A DNA stretch of 64,000 bases from Lacrimispora amygdalina (lineage in GTDB: Bacteria; Bacillota; Clostridia; Lachnospirales; Lachnospiraceae), in assembly GCF_900205965.1 (NCBI RefSeq), contig NZ_OAOF01000003.1, positions 62,001 through 126,000 on the forward strand, given 5' to 3'. The translations under genes and the position numbers were made by a program. The notes below the pieces were generated by a model, which was not told the origin of the DNA, made no database searches, and saw only the letters and a program-made list of their open reading frames with translations. Position 1 is the stretch's first letter; every line of letters starts with the position of its first letter. Shown here in pieces: positions 25,322 through 33,507 of this stretch.

Positions 25322-26956
25322 ATGAAAAAGAATTTTATGAAACGTGCGGGCTTTCTTTTGGCAGCTGTTATGGTGCTGGGAGGACTTACCGCGTGCGGCG
25401 GCAAAGATCCGTCAGCAGAAGGTACCACAGCAGTATCCGGCAGTACAGCAGGTGGTGGCGAGACAACAGCGGATGCGGCGAATCCGTCAGAAGGAGGAGA
25501 AAGCACCTTTACCTATGCTATCGCAGGAGATCCGGGTGCCAATGTAAATGTAATTACTACCAGTGACCGTTTTGGTCTTATGACGCTTAAGATGATCTAT
25601 TCTCCGTTATATATGTACAATGCCGACGGAATTAACTATTTCCTGGCAAAGAGCATTGATACTTCTGATGATAACTTATCTTACACCATGCATTTGCGTG
25701 ATGACGTTAAATGGTCAGACGGTGAGAAGTTTACTGCTGACGACGTTGTTTTCACATTTGAGGCTATGGAGAAGGAAGAGAACGCAGGCTGGGCTTATTC
25801 TCAGCTGGTTTATCCGGAAGGTGCTGTAAAGATTGAAAAGGTTGATGATTATACAGTTAAATTAACCATGCCTTTCGTAAACTCTGCAGCAGTGGAGATG
25901 TTCTCCCAGATTTTCATTATGCCAAAGCATATTTATGAGAATGTAACTAATTTTGAAAATAATGATGTTAATACAAAGCCAGTTGGAACCGGACCTTATG
26001 TAATGTCAGAGTACTCTGCAGGTTCCTATGTGAAGTTTACGAAGAATGAGAGCTATTTCCTTGGCGCTCCTTCCATTGACAATATTGTATACCGTATTAT
26101 TGAGAATGAGAATACAGCCATGACAGCCATTCAGAGCGGCGAAGTAGATGCATGGATCGGCACTCCGGCTCAGATAGCACAGATGGATCTGGATTCTGCC
26201 AATTTAACGGTATATCCGTATCAGGAAGGCCGCGTGGGCTATATGATGATCAATGCAGGCCGTGTGCAGAATGAGGATTTAAGAAAAGCAATTCTCTATG
26301 CTCTGGATAAAAAAGCAATTGCAGATGCAGCATTGTTAAGCTCTGATAACTATGATCTGCCATGGAGCTTCATGCCTCCAAACAGCAAGTTCTTTACAGA
26401 AGATGTGGAGAAATATGAGCAGAACCTTGAAAAGTCAAAAGAATATCTTGCTGCTTCCGGAGTGGAGAAACCAGAACTGACTCTTGGTTACAGCGGATCA
26501 GACAGTTTACAGTCCACTTCAGCACTGATGGTTCAGGAACAGCTTGAGAAAGCAGGATTTAAGGTTACTCTTGCAGGTGTTGATTCTAAGGCACTCAGCC
26601 AGCAGATGAAAGATAAGAACAATTCTTACGATATGTACTTTGGCGGTTATATTATGGGAATTGACCCTGACACTTTCTCCAGCTTATTTGAAACAGGCGC
26701 TGCATACAATTATATGTACTATGATCAGCCTGAAATCAATGAGTTGTTTGCTCAGGGACGGAAAGAAACAGACGAGGCTAAACGAAAAGAAATCTACACC
26801 AATCTTCAGAAGAAGGTTCAGGATACAGCCTGTTTCTATCCAATGTATTCCAACAAACGTCTTTTAGTGGTTTCTAAAAATGTAACTGGAATTGAAGATG
26901 CAAAGCTGGTTCCAGTTTATACCTTTGAGGACACCTCCAAGTTACAGAAGAAGTAA
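25322..26956 (+). CDS. Opp/Dpp-type extracellular solute-binding lipoprotein (family 5)
   Basis: A 544-residue family-5 binding protein of an ABC importer for peptides, nickel or oligosaccharides. Lipoprotein signal with lipobox GLTAC and lipidated Cys25, then a low-complexity Thr/Gly/Ser linker. Family hallmarks: LRDDVKWSDGEKFTADDVVFTF, KPVGTGPYVM, LRKAILYALDKKAI. Strong AAAGGAGAA site. It heads a five-gene operon. The ligand is unknown: although peptides are common for this family, the upstream sugar kinase and glycan-active-like gene make an oligosaccharide worth considering. Confidence 0.94.
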   Translation: MKKNFMKRAGFLLAAVMVLGGLTACGGKDPSAEGTTAVSGSTAGGGETTADAANPSEGGESTFTYAIAGDPGANVNVITTSDRFGLMTLKMIYSPLYMYNADGINYFLAKSIDTSDDNLSYTMHLRDDVKWSDGEKFTADDVVFTFEAMEKEENAGWAYSQLVYPEGAVKIEKVDDYTVKLTMPFVNSAAVEMFSQIFIMPKHIYENVTNFENNDVNTKPVGTGPYVMSEYSAGSYVKFTKNESYFLGAPSIDNIVYRIIENENTAMTAIQSGEVDAWIGTPAQIAQMDLDSANLTVYPYQEGRVGYMMINAGRVQNEDLRKAILYALDKKAIADAALLSSDNYDLPWSFMPPNSKFFTEDVEKYEQNLEKSKEYLAASGVEKPELTLGYSGSDSLQSTSALMVQEQLEKAGFKVTLAGVDSKALSQQMKDKNNSYDMYFGGYIMGIDPDTFSSLFETGAAYNYMYYDQPEINELFAQGRKETDEAKRKEIYTNLQKKVQDTACFYPMYSNKRLLVVSKNVTGIEDAKLVPVYTFEDTSKLQKK

Positions 26957-26973
26957 AATTGCAGCTGCAAAAA

Positions 26974-27020
26974 AGAGAGAATGGTGTTTTGCTGCCCTTA
27001 AGCAGCAGACACCTCTTTCT
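26974..27020 (+). other. Stem-loop between binding protein and permease genes
   Basis: GGTGTTTTGCTGC pairs with GCAGCAGACACC (small internal mismatch) around CTTAA-type loop and is followed by a pyrimidine-rich TCTTTCTTTATT. It probably attenuates expression of the downstream permeases relative to the binding protein. Confidence 0.6.
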
Positions 27021-27038
27021 TTATTAAGGAGAGATGAT

Positions 27039-27992
27039 ATGGCCAAGTATATACTGAAACGGATATTAACAGCCATTCCCATGATCCTGCTCATATCGGT
27101 CCTTTGCTTCGCGCTGATGCATTTTGCGCCTTATGATGCCATTGATGCCATGACCTCCCCGAAGATGTCACAGGAAACAATCGATTTAATCAAAGCAAAG
27201 TACGGTTATGACCAGCCGGTGTATGTTCAATATATCCGCTGGCTTGACGGGATTATGAACGGTAATTTCGGATATTCCATTGTAACAAAACAAAGCATTG
27301 CTGCAGATCTTGCAGTCAGAATTCCCAATACAGTAAAACTGGTGCTTCCTGCTTTTATCACCGCTTATATTCTGGCTGTGGTACTGGGGCTTATGGCAGG
27401 TGCCAATAAAAACAAAATGGCTGATAAAATCATAGACGCAGTTTCATCTGTGGGGATCGCGGTTCCATCCTTCTGGTTTGCCATGCTTCTTATCTTTGTT
27501 CTGGGTTATAAGTTGAAGCTTCTTCCCATTGTGGGAATGCATGCGGTAGGGAAGGAATCTTCCATAGCTGACTTTTTAAAGCACTTTTTTATGCCGTATC
27601 TCACGCTTACCATTGCGTTTATGCCGCCAAATATTAAATATGTCCGTTCCTCTACTCTGACCCAGTTTTCTGAGGATTATGTTATGGTACAGAGGGCGTT
27701 TGGTGCGACGAAGAGTGAGATTATGTTTAAGCATGTATGCAAGAACGTGCTTTTACCTGTGATCACGCGGTTTGGTATCGCGTTTCGATTGCTGATTACA
27801 GGATCTATCATTACAGAGACGGTTTTCAGCTGGCCGGGAGTTGGTCCTTATTTTATCAAAGCGATACAGGGAATGGATTACCCAATCGTTATGATTATTC
27901 TGGTGCTGTCTTCCACTCTGGTTATCCTGGGAAATCTGTTCTCAGATATCCTGTACTGCCTGATTGATCCGCGGATTAAGGAAATGGGGTGA
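27039..27992 (+). CDS. Opp/Dpp-type ABC permease (DppB-like)
   Basis: A 317-residue inner-membrane permease. Begins MAKYILKRILTAIPMILLIS, the typical start of DppB/OppB proteins, has about six membrane segments and the conserved loop VMVQRAFGATKSEIMFKHV (EAA-type) and ends GNLFSDILYCLIDPRIKEMG, a family signature. I chose ATG 27039 because it has the AAGGAGAG site and matches family length; the frame is open further upstream but without support. Partner of the DppC-like gene 6 bases downstream. Confidence 0.94.
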   Translation: MAKYILKRILTAIPMILLISVLCFALMHFAPYDAIDAMTSPKMSQETIDLIKAKYGYDQPVYVQYIRWLDGIMNGNFGYSIVTKQSIAADLAVRIPNTVKLVLPAFITAYILAVVLGLMAGANKNKMADKIIDAVSSVGIAVPSFWFAMLLIFVLGYKLKLLPIVGMHAVGKESSIADFLKHFFMPYLTLTIAFMPPNIKYVRSSTLTQFSEDYVMVQRAFGATKSEIMFKHVCKNVLLPVITRFGIAFRLLITGSIITETVFSWPGVGPYFIKAIQGMDYPIVMIILVLSSTLVILGNLFSDILYCLIDPRIKEMG

Positions 27993-27998
27993 CGGGAC

Positions 27999-28877
27999 AT
28001 GATAAACGATAAGAAAAATAAAGATAAATCAATTCGGATTGACAGTGTAAAGCTGGCTTTAAAACATGATAAAGCGGCTGTCATATCCCTGATCCTTTTA
28101 GGGATTATTATCCTGTTTGCACTCCTGGCTCCTTTTCTGCCCATGGAACCCAATGCGACGGATATTGCCAACAGGCTGAAAGAACCGTCTTTTGCCCACT
28201 GGTTTGGTACGGATGAAGTGGGAAGAGATTATTTCGCAAGGGTGATCTATGGCGGCAGAGTTTCCCTGATTGTGGCATTTTTAGCCATGCTCACCAGTTT
28301 AACTATCGGTGTGGCGGCAGGTACGGTAGCAGGATTTACCGGTGGAATTGTGGATATGATTCTGATGCGGATTGTAGATATTCTTCTTTCTATTCCGTGG
28401 ATGGTTCTGGTAACGGTTGTCAGTATCTTTTTAAATCCAGGGATAAAATCTATTATTATTGTAATAGGACTTTTTACCTGGATGGAGATTGCCAGACTTG
28501 TAAGGGCTGAGACGCTGTCCTTAAAAGAACGGGAATTTATCCTTTATTCTGGTTTCTCCGGAGTTGGTACATGGAAAATTATTACCAGTCATATTATACC
28601 TTCGGTTTTTCCTACAATCATTGTAGCTGCAACCACCAGTATGGCAGATGCCATTATGATGGAATCCTCCTTAAGCTTTCTGGGCGTTGGAATTCAGCAG
28701 CCCATGTCTTCCTGGGGAAGTCTTTTACAAAATGCCCAGGGAACCATGCAGAACAGCTTTCATATGGCACTGATTCCGGGACTTCTGATTATAATAACGA
28801 TATTTGCATTCAATAAGCTTGGTAACCTGCTTCGTGTTTATGTGGAGCCAAAGGTAATGAGCGGAGAGAAAGAGTAA
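27999..28877 (+). CDS. Opp/Dpp-type ABC permease (DppC-like)
   Basis: A 292-residue permease. N-terminal cytoplasmic stretch, first membrane helix about residues 30-50 followed by PFLPMEPNATDIANRLKEPS and HWFGTDEVGRDYFARVIYGGR, the classic DppC motif, then five more helices; the coupling loop is FILYSGFSGVGTWKIITSHIIPS, followed by SSLSFLGVGIQQPMSSWG. Forms the channel with the preceding DppB-like protein. Confidence 0.95.
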   Translation: MINDKKNKDKSIRIDSVKLALKHDKAAVISLILLGIIILFALLAPFLPMEPNATDIANRLKEPSFAHWFGTDEVGRDYFARVIYGGRVSLIVAFLAMLTSLTIGVAAGTVAGFTGGIVDMILMRIVDILLSIPWMVLVTVVSIFLNPGIKSIIIVIGLFTWMEIARLVRAETLSLKEREFILYSGFSGVGTWKIITSHIIPSVFPTIIVAATTSMADAIMMESSLSFLGVGIQQPMSSWGSLLQNAQGTMQNSFHMALIPGLLIIITIFAFNKLGNLLRVYVEPKVMSGEKE

Positions 28878-28892
28878 AGGAGGGACGAAGAA

Positions 28893-29924
28893 TTGGAAGA
28901 GACATTAAAAAAGAAAGAAAATATACTGTCTGCTGCAGACATTCGGACCACCTTCCATACTCATGGCAGAACAGTGCAGGCAGTGCGGGGAGTCAGCCTG
29001 TACGTGGAAGCCGGTGAGATCCTTGCAGTTGTTGGGGAATCAGGAAGCGGAAAAAGTGTACTTATGAAGTCAGTTATGGGACTGATGCCAGATAATGCAG
29101 AGGTTCAGGCAGATCAGCTTACGTTTGCGGGAGAGGATTTGCTCGCCATGAACCCGGAGCAGCTGAGAAAGTTGCGGGGGAAAGAAATGGCTATGATTTT
29201 TCAGGACCCCATGACTGCTTTAAATCCCTTAAAAACCATAGGTTATCACTTAATAGAGGTATTAAAGCGTCACCGCGGCATGAATAAGGAAGCGGCAAAA
29301 AAAGAAGCAATTGCAGTACTTGAGCAGGTAGGTATTCCCTCACCGGAGAAGCGTCTGGGGCAGTATCCCCACGAATTTTCGGGAGGCATGAGGCAGAGGG
29401 CCCTGATCGCCATGGCTCTTTGCTGCAGGCCAAAGCTTTTAATTGCCGATGAGCCTACCACAGCTCTTGATGTGACGATTCAGGCCCAGATTTTAGATCT
29501 CCTTAAAAGCCTGCAGGAAGAAACCGGGATGAGCATTATTCTCATTACTCATGATTTAGGCGTCGTAGCCAGCTTAAGCCATAGAATTGCGGTAATGTAC
29601 GGCGGCCTGTTAATGGAAGAAGGAACAACGGAGGAGATCTTCTATTCTCCGAAGCACCCTTATACCAGGGCGCTTCTTCACGCGGTTCCCAAGCCACAGT
29701 CGGGCAGCAAAGAACGTCTGGAACCCATTCCGGGCATGGCTCCATCCCTGCTTGATCCGCCCTCTGGCTGTCCCTTTGCAGAGCGGTGTAAGTTTGCATG
29801 TGATGAATGCAGGAAAGAAATCCCCAGTTACCGCATTTACAGTACCACTCAGAGGGCCATGTGCATCTATTCAGGGGAAGAGCTTGACCAACAGGAAGCG
29901 GAGGTAACAGCTCATGGAAAATAA
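28893..29924 (+). CDS. Opp/Dpp-type ABC ATPase (DppD-like)
   Basis: A 343-residue cytoplasmic ATPase. Walker A GESGSGKSV near residue 48, Q loop IFQDPMTALNP, signature FSGGMRQRALIA, Walker B LLIADEPTTALD, H loop ITHDLG, and the oligopeptide C-terminal region with Cys residues (PSGCPFAERCKFACDEC) common in this subfamily. The start codon is TTG (28893) after an AAAGGAGGG site. It overlaps the next gene by 11 bases. Confidence 0.95.
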   Translation: MEETLKKKENILSAADIRTTFHTHGRTVQAVRGVSLYVEAGEILAVVGESGSGKSVLMKSVMGLMPDNAEVQADQLTFAGEDLLAMNPEQLRKLRGKEMAMIFQDPMTALNPLKTIGYHLIEVLKRHRGMNKEAAKKEAIAVLEQVGIPSPEKRLGQYPHEFSGGMRQRALIAMALCCRPKLLIADEPTTALDVTIQAQILDLLKSLQEETGMSIILITHDLGVVASLSHRIAVMYGGLLMEEGTTEEIFYSPKHPYTRALLHAVPKPQSGSKERLEPIPGMAPSLLDPPSGCPFAERCKFACDECRKEIPSYRIYSTTQRAMCIYSGEELDQQEAEVTAHGK

Positions 29925-30909
29925 TAGAAATGAAATCCTTCTGGAAGCAAGAGATCTGTGCAAGTATTTCCCTGCAAAGGACTTCTTTGGAAGAAAAAAA
30001 GCAGAAGTGAAGGCGGTAGATAAAATTAACCTTTATATCCGCAAAGGGGAGACCTTTGGACTGGTGGGAGAATCGGGATGTGGGAAATCCACACTAGGCA
30101 GAACTTTGATTCGTATGTATGATCCCACATCCGGCTCCATTTTATTTAAAGGCCAGGATATTACCGGTTTAAAAGGAAAACAGCTTCTTCCTGTTCACCG
30201 ACAGATGCAGATCATATTTCAGGATCCATATTCTTCATTAGATCCACACCACAATGTACGGGAGATTTTAAAAGAGTCTCTGACTGCGGTATCCGGGTTA
30301 TCCTCTGACGAGATGGAAGGCAGAATGGTGGAGATCTTAAAGAAGGTGGGATTGAAACCGGATGATATGTATAAATATGCTTACGAGTTTTCCGGAGGCC
30401 AGCGGCAGAGAATCGGTATCGCCAGAGCGCTTTTAGTGGAACCGGAGTTTCTTCTCTGCGATGAGCCAATCTCTGCCCTTGACGTATCTATACAGGCTCA
30501 GGTGGTGAATCTTTTGGAAGATCTGCAGAAGGAGATGGGACTTACCTACCTGTTCGTTGCACATGATCTGTCTATGGTTCGTCATATATCCACCAGGATC
30601 GGTGTGATGTATTTAGGAAGACTGGTGGAGATTGCTGATAGTGATGAGCTATATGAAAATCCCCTTCACCCTTACACAAAGGCACTGCTTTCTGCGATTC
30701 CGCTGGCAGATCCCAAACTTGCAGCCCAGTCCAGACGTGTCATGCTAAGTGGGGAGCTTCCCAGTCCCATGCATGTTCCAACCGGCTGTCATTTCCACAC
30801 AAGATGTATGTATGCCAGGGAAGAATGCAAAAATCATATACCGGAAATGAGGGAAGTTTCTCCGGGTCATTTTGTTTCCTGTCCTTACACTGGGGGAAAT
30901 AAATCTTGA
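29914..30909 (+). CDS. Opp/Dpp-type ABC ATPase (DppF-like)
   Basis: A 331-residue cytoplasmic ATPase, partner of the preceding DppD-like protein. Walker [11 protein letters not shown] loop [12 protein letters not shown], signature [15 protein letters not shown], Walker [13 protein letters not shown] loop VAHDLSM, and the C-terminal Cys motif ([17 protein letters not shown]). Its TGA stop is inside a sequence (ATCTTGACTTTT) that recurs at 32598, the promoter of the amino-acid ABC operon, flanking an islet of foreign look. Confidence 0.95.
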   Translation: MENNRNEILLEARDLCKYFPAKDFFGRKKAEVKAVDKINLYIRKGETFGLVGESGCGKSTLGRTLIRMYDPTSGSILFKGQDITGLKGKQLLPVHRQMQIIFQDPYSSLDPHHNVREILKESLTAVSGLSSDEMEGRMVEILKKVGLKPDDMYKYAYEFSGGQRQRIGIARALLVEPEFLLCDEPISALDVSIQAQVVNLLEDLQKEMGLTYLFVAHDLSMVRHISTRIGVMYLGRLVEIADSDELYENPLHPYTKALLSAIPLADPKLAAQSRRVMLSGELPSPMHVPTGCHFHTRCMYAREECKNHIPEMREVSPGHFVSCPYTGGNKS

Positions 30910-30961
30910 CTTTTTTGTAAAACTTATTATAGTAAATTTTTAACATTTAAGTTAGCTGCGG

Positions 30962-30999
30962 ACCGCTGTACAGCTTTTAGATATTAGGCTTGCAGCGGT
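30962..30999 (+). terminator. Possible terminator after the Opp/Dpp operon
   Basis: ACCGCTG pairs with CAGCGGT across a 24-base loop and runs into TTTCGTATTTC. The T run is poor, so the call is weak. Confidence 0.45.
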
Positions 31000-31166
31000 T
31001 TCGTATTTCTCAGAGTTTAATAACTTGGACTCTATCGTTATTACATTTCTCTAGTATCTTACAATTATTAGCCGAAGTTAAACTTTTTGTGTCTACGTTA
31101 TTGACACAAGTCCGCAAGTAAATTTACACTTTCAGAATACCACAATTTCACTTCCTGACTATTGAA

Positions 31167-31367
31167 CTATTTTATCTCTTTAAGCGTTTTCTTGTCATAT
31201 TTTTTTTTGACTCGATGAAATAATGAATAGATAAGAGTGAACTCATAATAATCGGCTGTTTCTGATCGTTTGACTTTAGGTCTACCGTTTTTTATATCAC
31301 AAACTTTAACAGGCGATACATTATCTCCAATAATTGTAACTGCACCAGATTTTTCTTTAAATTTCAT
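31167..31367 (-). CDS. Small basic hypothetical protein (66 residues)
   Basis: Not recognised. A 66-residue Lys-rich protein with no membrane segment or signal. The ATG is preceded on the minus strand by GGAGGG with a short 3-base gap. It lies in an AT-rich islet with two other minus-strand genes; an AT-rich 150-base spacer holding a strong terminator separates it from the secreted-protein gene. The gene may be real (good ribosome site, similar base composition to its neighbours) but there is no functional clue. Confidence 0.45.
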   Translation of the reverse strand: MKFKEKSGAVTIIGDNVSPVKVCDIKNGRPKVKRSETADYYEFTLIYSLFHRVKKKYDKKTLKEIK

Positions 31368-31457
31368 TTTCCCTCCATAGAACGCGACTTATTGTTGTTT
31401 CTCTGTTTTAGTTATTGTTTCCATAATAAAGTAATAATACCTTTCTGTCTATATAAA

Positions 31458-31494
31458 ACAAACCGTCTATACTTTATTACGATAGACGGTTTGT
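31458..31494. terminator. Terminator after the secreted-protein gene
   Basis: A perfect 13-bp stem, ACAAACCGTCTAT with ATAGACGGTTTGT, around an 11-base loop; on the minus strand it is followed by TTTTATATAG. It lies 30 bases beyond the stop of the secreted-protein gene. Confidence 0.8.
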
Positions 31495-31524
31495 TCAGTT
31501 TTTCATTTTTATGGTCTATGTAAT

Positions 31525-32010
31525 TTAGTCTATATATAACTCTTGTTCGTGAATTTTAGAACCATTATCATCGAATACCCTAAAAATACCTTCAGCAGTC
31601 CAATCATCACTTTGTTTACCGCTAACCCACTTTGTATGGGTAGAATAGTAACTTGTATTTGATTTTGTTTTTGATGCTGTTGTTGCTATGTGTCCATTTT
31701 TAAATAATTCCAATTCCATAGCTATTTCCCAGGTTACGGTTGGTGTAATTATAGTCTCACCTACTGTACGCCACTGGTTCTTTAAGAACTTTTTATCAAT
31801 CTGCATATAATCTGTACATACAGCAACTGCGTTGCTGGCTCTGATTCCCTGATTGGTTTCAGTTCCATAAATTGATTGATTATTGCTTGTCTCTGCTACA
31901 ACCTCATAATCTTTTAATGCAGAACTGTCGTTTTGAGCTGCAATAGCACTACCCGTAATGCTTAACGCCAAAGAACAAGATAAAATAAACGTTTTGATAA
32001 TTTTTTTCAT
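31525..32010 (-). CDS. Secreted hypothetical protein (161 residues)
   Basis: Family not recognised. A Sec signal peptide is clear: MKKIIK, a hydrophobic stretch and a likely cleavage site after SAIA (residue 24). The mature part of about 137 residues contains one Cys, many Ser/Thr and a beta-rich look (TPTVTWEIAMELELFKNG, TKWVSGKQSDDWTAEGIF). The ATG has an AAAGGGGAT site. It starts 2 bases after the end of the cytosolic-looking gene at 32012, so the two are probably one unit, ending at the terminator at 31458. It could be a small exported effector or bacteriocin-like protein, but nothing proves this. Confidence 0.75.
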   Translation of the reverse strand: MKKIIKTFILSCSLALSITGSAIAAQNDSSALKDYEVVAETSNNQSIYGTETNQGIRASNAVAVCTDYMQIDKKFLKNQWRTVGETIITPTVTWEIAMELELFKNGHIATTASKTKSNTSYYSTHTKWVSGKQSDDWTAEGIFRVFDDNGSKIHEQELYID

Positions 32011-32011
32011 T

Positions 32012-32326
32012 TTAATCCCCTTTTTTTATTTTTTGAGTTTTTATAGGATCGGACCATAAAAATGCTTTGTAAGTACCCAGATATTCTATATCAAAGAAAT
32101 CAGCATAAGGAAAAATCAGAAATCTTAAATTCTCATAATTACCTTTCTTTTGAAATGGTACACTTACTTCAAAAATTTTTTCTCGTGATTTAAAAAACAT
32201 TGGATTTCCTATTATCTTCCCATCGTTAATTAACGGTACTATGGCATAAACAATTTCTTGATTTGGATTTCGTTGCAAATCAAGATCTTTGAGGATATTC
32301 TCTATGCTCAAAGCTTTTAGACTCAA
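32012..32326 (-). CDS. Hypothetical protein (about 104 residues), start uncertain
   Basis: Not recognised. No signal peptide; likely cytosolic, with a mixed alpha/beta look (EIVYAIVPLINDGKIIG, FEVSVPFQKKG, RFLIFPYADFFDIEYLGTYKAFLW). The only start in the open frame at the 5' end is TTG at 32326 with no visible ribosome site, and the frame closes just upstream, so the gene may have lost its 5' end. It abuts the secreted-protein gene by 2 bases. As a tight pair with an exported protein, roles such as immunity or modification are possible, but are pure inference. Confidence 0.5.
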   Translation of the reverse strand: MSLKALSIENILKDLDLQRNPNQEIVYAIVPLINDGKIIGNPMFFKSREKIFEVSVPFQKKGNYENLRFLIFPYADFFDIEYLGTYKAFLWSDPIKTQKIKKGD

Positions 32327-32600
32327 ATTGGTAACAGTTTTTCTGATTTTTATTTATTTTAAATATTGACAAGGGGAGATGCCTTGGGTGATATTGAGAA
32401 AACTTTCAATCAACATGCTAAGTAGGTTTTTTACTACTGATATGCTAAAACGTTGTAGACTAGCTTGTTAGTTGATTCTGTTCTGGTATATCAGATATAT
32501 ATTGAGATCAATACCAAACTGTGGATAGATTAACTATCAGATTATATACGGTCTGCAATGATTTTATTTACTTCATGACTTTACTCCACTAAAAAATATC
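32327..32600. other. AT-rich stretch without a gene, right edge of the islet
   Basis: No convincing reading frame or RNA structure was seen. The stretch ends in ATCTTGACTTTT at 32598, a near copy of the sequence at 30903 in the dppF-like stop region. It may be degraded mobile DNA. Confidence 0.4.
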
Positions 32601-32629
32601 TTGACTTTTCAGGTAAAACTTTTTATAAT
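32601..32629 (+). promoter_or_regulatory. Promoter of the amino-acid ABC operon
   Basis: TTGACT (32601-32606), 17-base spacer, TATAAT (32624-32629). Predicted start about 32636. Confidence 0.8.
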
Positions 32630-32658
32630 AACAACAATATCATAACGCAACAAGGCAA

Positions 32659-32691
32659 GGGCGCCTAAGAACTTAAGATTCTTAGGCGCCC
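32659..32691 (+). promoter_or_regulatory. Perfect hairpin in the leader of the amino-acid ABC operon
   Basis: GGGCGCCTAAGAA pairs perfectly with TTCTTAGGCGCCC (13 bp) around a 7-base loop, about 23 bases downstream of the predicted start. A T run (TTTTTTT) comes only after TTATGCA. It may be a transcription attenuator or an mRNA-stabilising leader. No T-box sequence or leader peptide was found. Confidence 0.7.
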
Positions 32692-32733
32692 TTATGCATT
32701 TTTTTAGAAATCAGACAGAGAGGGGCTGGAAAC

Positions 32734-33465
32734 ATGCCAGATATGGTGAAAGTTGAAAACTTAAAAAAGAACTTCGGAGACCTGGAGGTATTAAAGGATA
32801 TCAGCCTTACGGTCAGGGAAGGGGAAAAACTGGTTATCATCGGACCATCCGGCTCCGGAAAATCCACGTTTATCCGTTGTATTAACTATTTGGAGGAACC
32901 AACCAGCGGTACCGTCACGGTGGCAGGAACACAGGTTACAAAGAAAAATCATTTGGAAATGGCTAAGAAATACTCATCTATGGTATTTCAGCAATTCAAT
33001 TTATATCCTCATCTGACTGTTCTGGAAAATCTGACACTGGCACCCGTTAAACTTCAGCATGTTCCCAAAGAAGAAGCAAAAAAGATTGCAATGAAATGCT
33101 TAGAACGTGTGGGTTTAAAAGATAAGGCGGGTAATTATCCGGTTCAGCTTTCCGGCGGACAGCAGCAGAGGGTGGCGATTGCAAGAGCTTTATGCACAAA
33201 GCAGCCGCTGATTTTATTTGACGAACCAACCTCCGCTTTGGATCCTGAGATGGTGCAGGAGGTATTAAATGTTATGGTGGAGCTGGCTCATGAGAATATT
33301 ACCATGATCTGTGTGACACATGAGATGGGATTTGCCCGTCAGGTTGCCGACCGGGTAATCTTCATGGATGGCGGCTATATTGTGGAAGAGGGAACACCGG
33401 AACACTTCTTTGAATGTCCGGAGCATGAGCGGACAAAAGCGTTCTTAAGCAAAATCCTTCATTAG
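32734..33465 (+). CDS. Polar amino-acid ABC transporter ATPase (GlnQ-type)
   Basis: A 243-residue cytoplasmic ATPase of the polar amino acid uptake family. Walker [11 protein letters not shown] loop [16 protein letters not shown], signature [15 protein letters not shown], Walker [16 protein letters not shown] loop CVTHEMGFA. First gene of a four-gene importer (ATPase, lipoprotein, two permeases). Start ATG after AGAGAGGGG. Confidence 0.95.
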   Translation: MPDMVKVENLKKNFGDLEVLKDISLTVREGEKLVIIGPSGSGKSTFIRCINYLEEPTSGTVTVAGTQVTKKNHLEMAKKYSSMVFQQFNLYPHLTVLENLTLAPVKLQHVPKEEAKKIAMKCLERVGLKDKAGNYPVQLSGGQQQRVAIARALCTKQPLILFDEPTSALDPEMVQEVLNVMVELAHENITMICVTHEMGFARQVADRVIFMDGGYIVEEGTPEHFFECPEHERTKAFLSKILH

Positions 33466-33507
33466 GACGTTGTTTAATATATTAAAAATATCGAGGAGGA
33501 AACAATT

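Noticed and set aside
31080..31115. Terminator made by TTGTGTC/GACACAA at the 5' side of the islet
   Set aside because: A 7-bp stem with no T run on either strand.
32659..32691. T-box or amino-acid riboswitch in the leader of the amino-acid importer
   Set aside because: The hairpin is short, and there is no T-box sequence, specifier loop or long conserved leader; only a single stem-loop can be seen.
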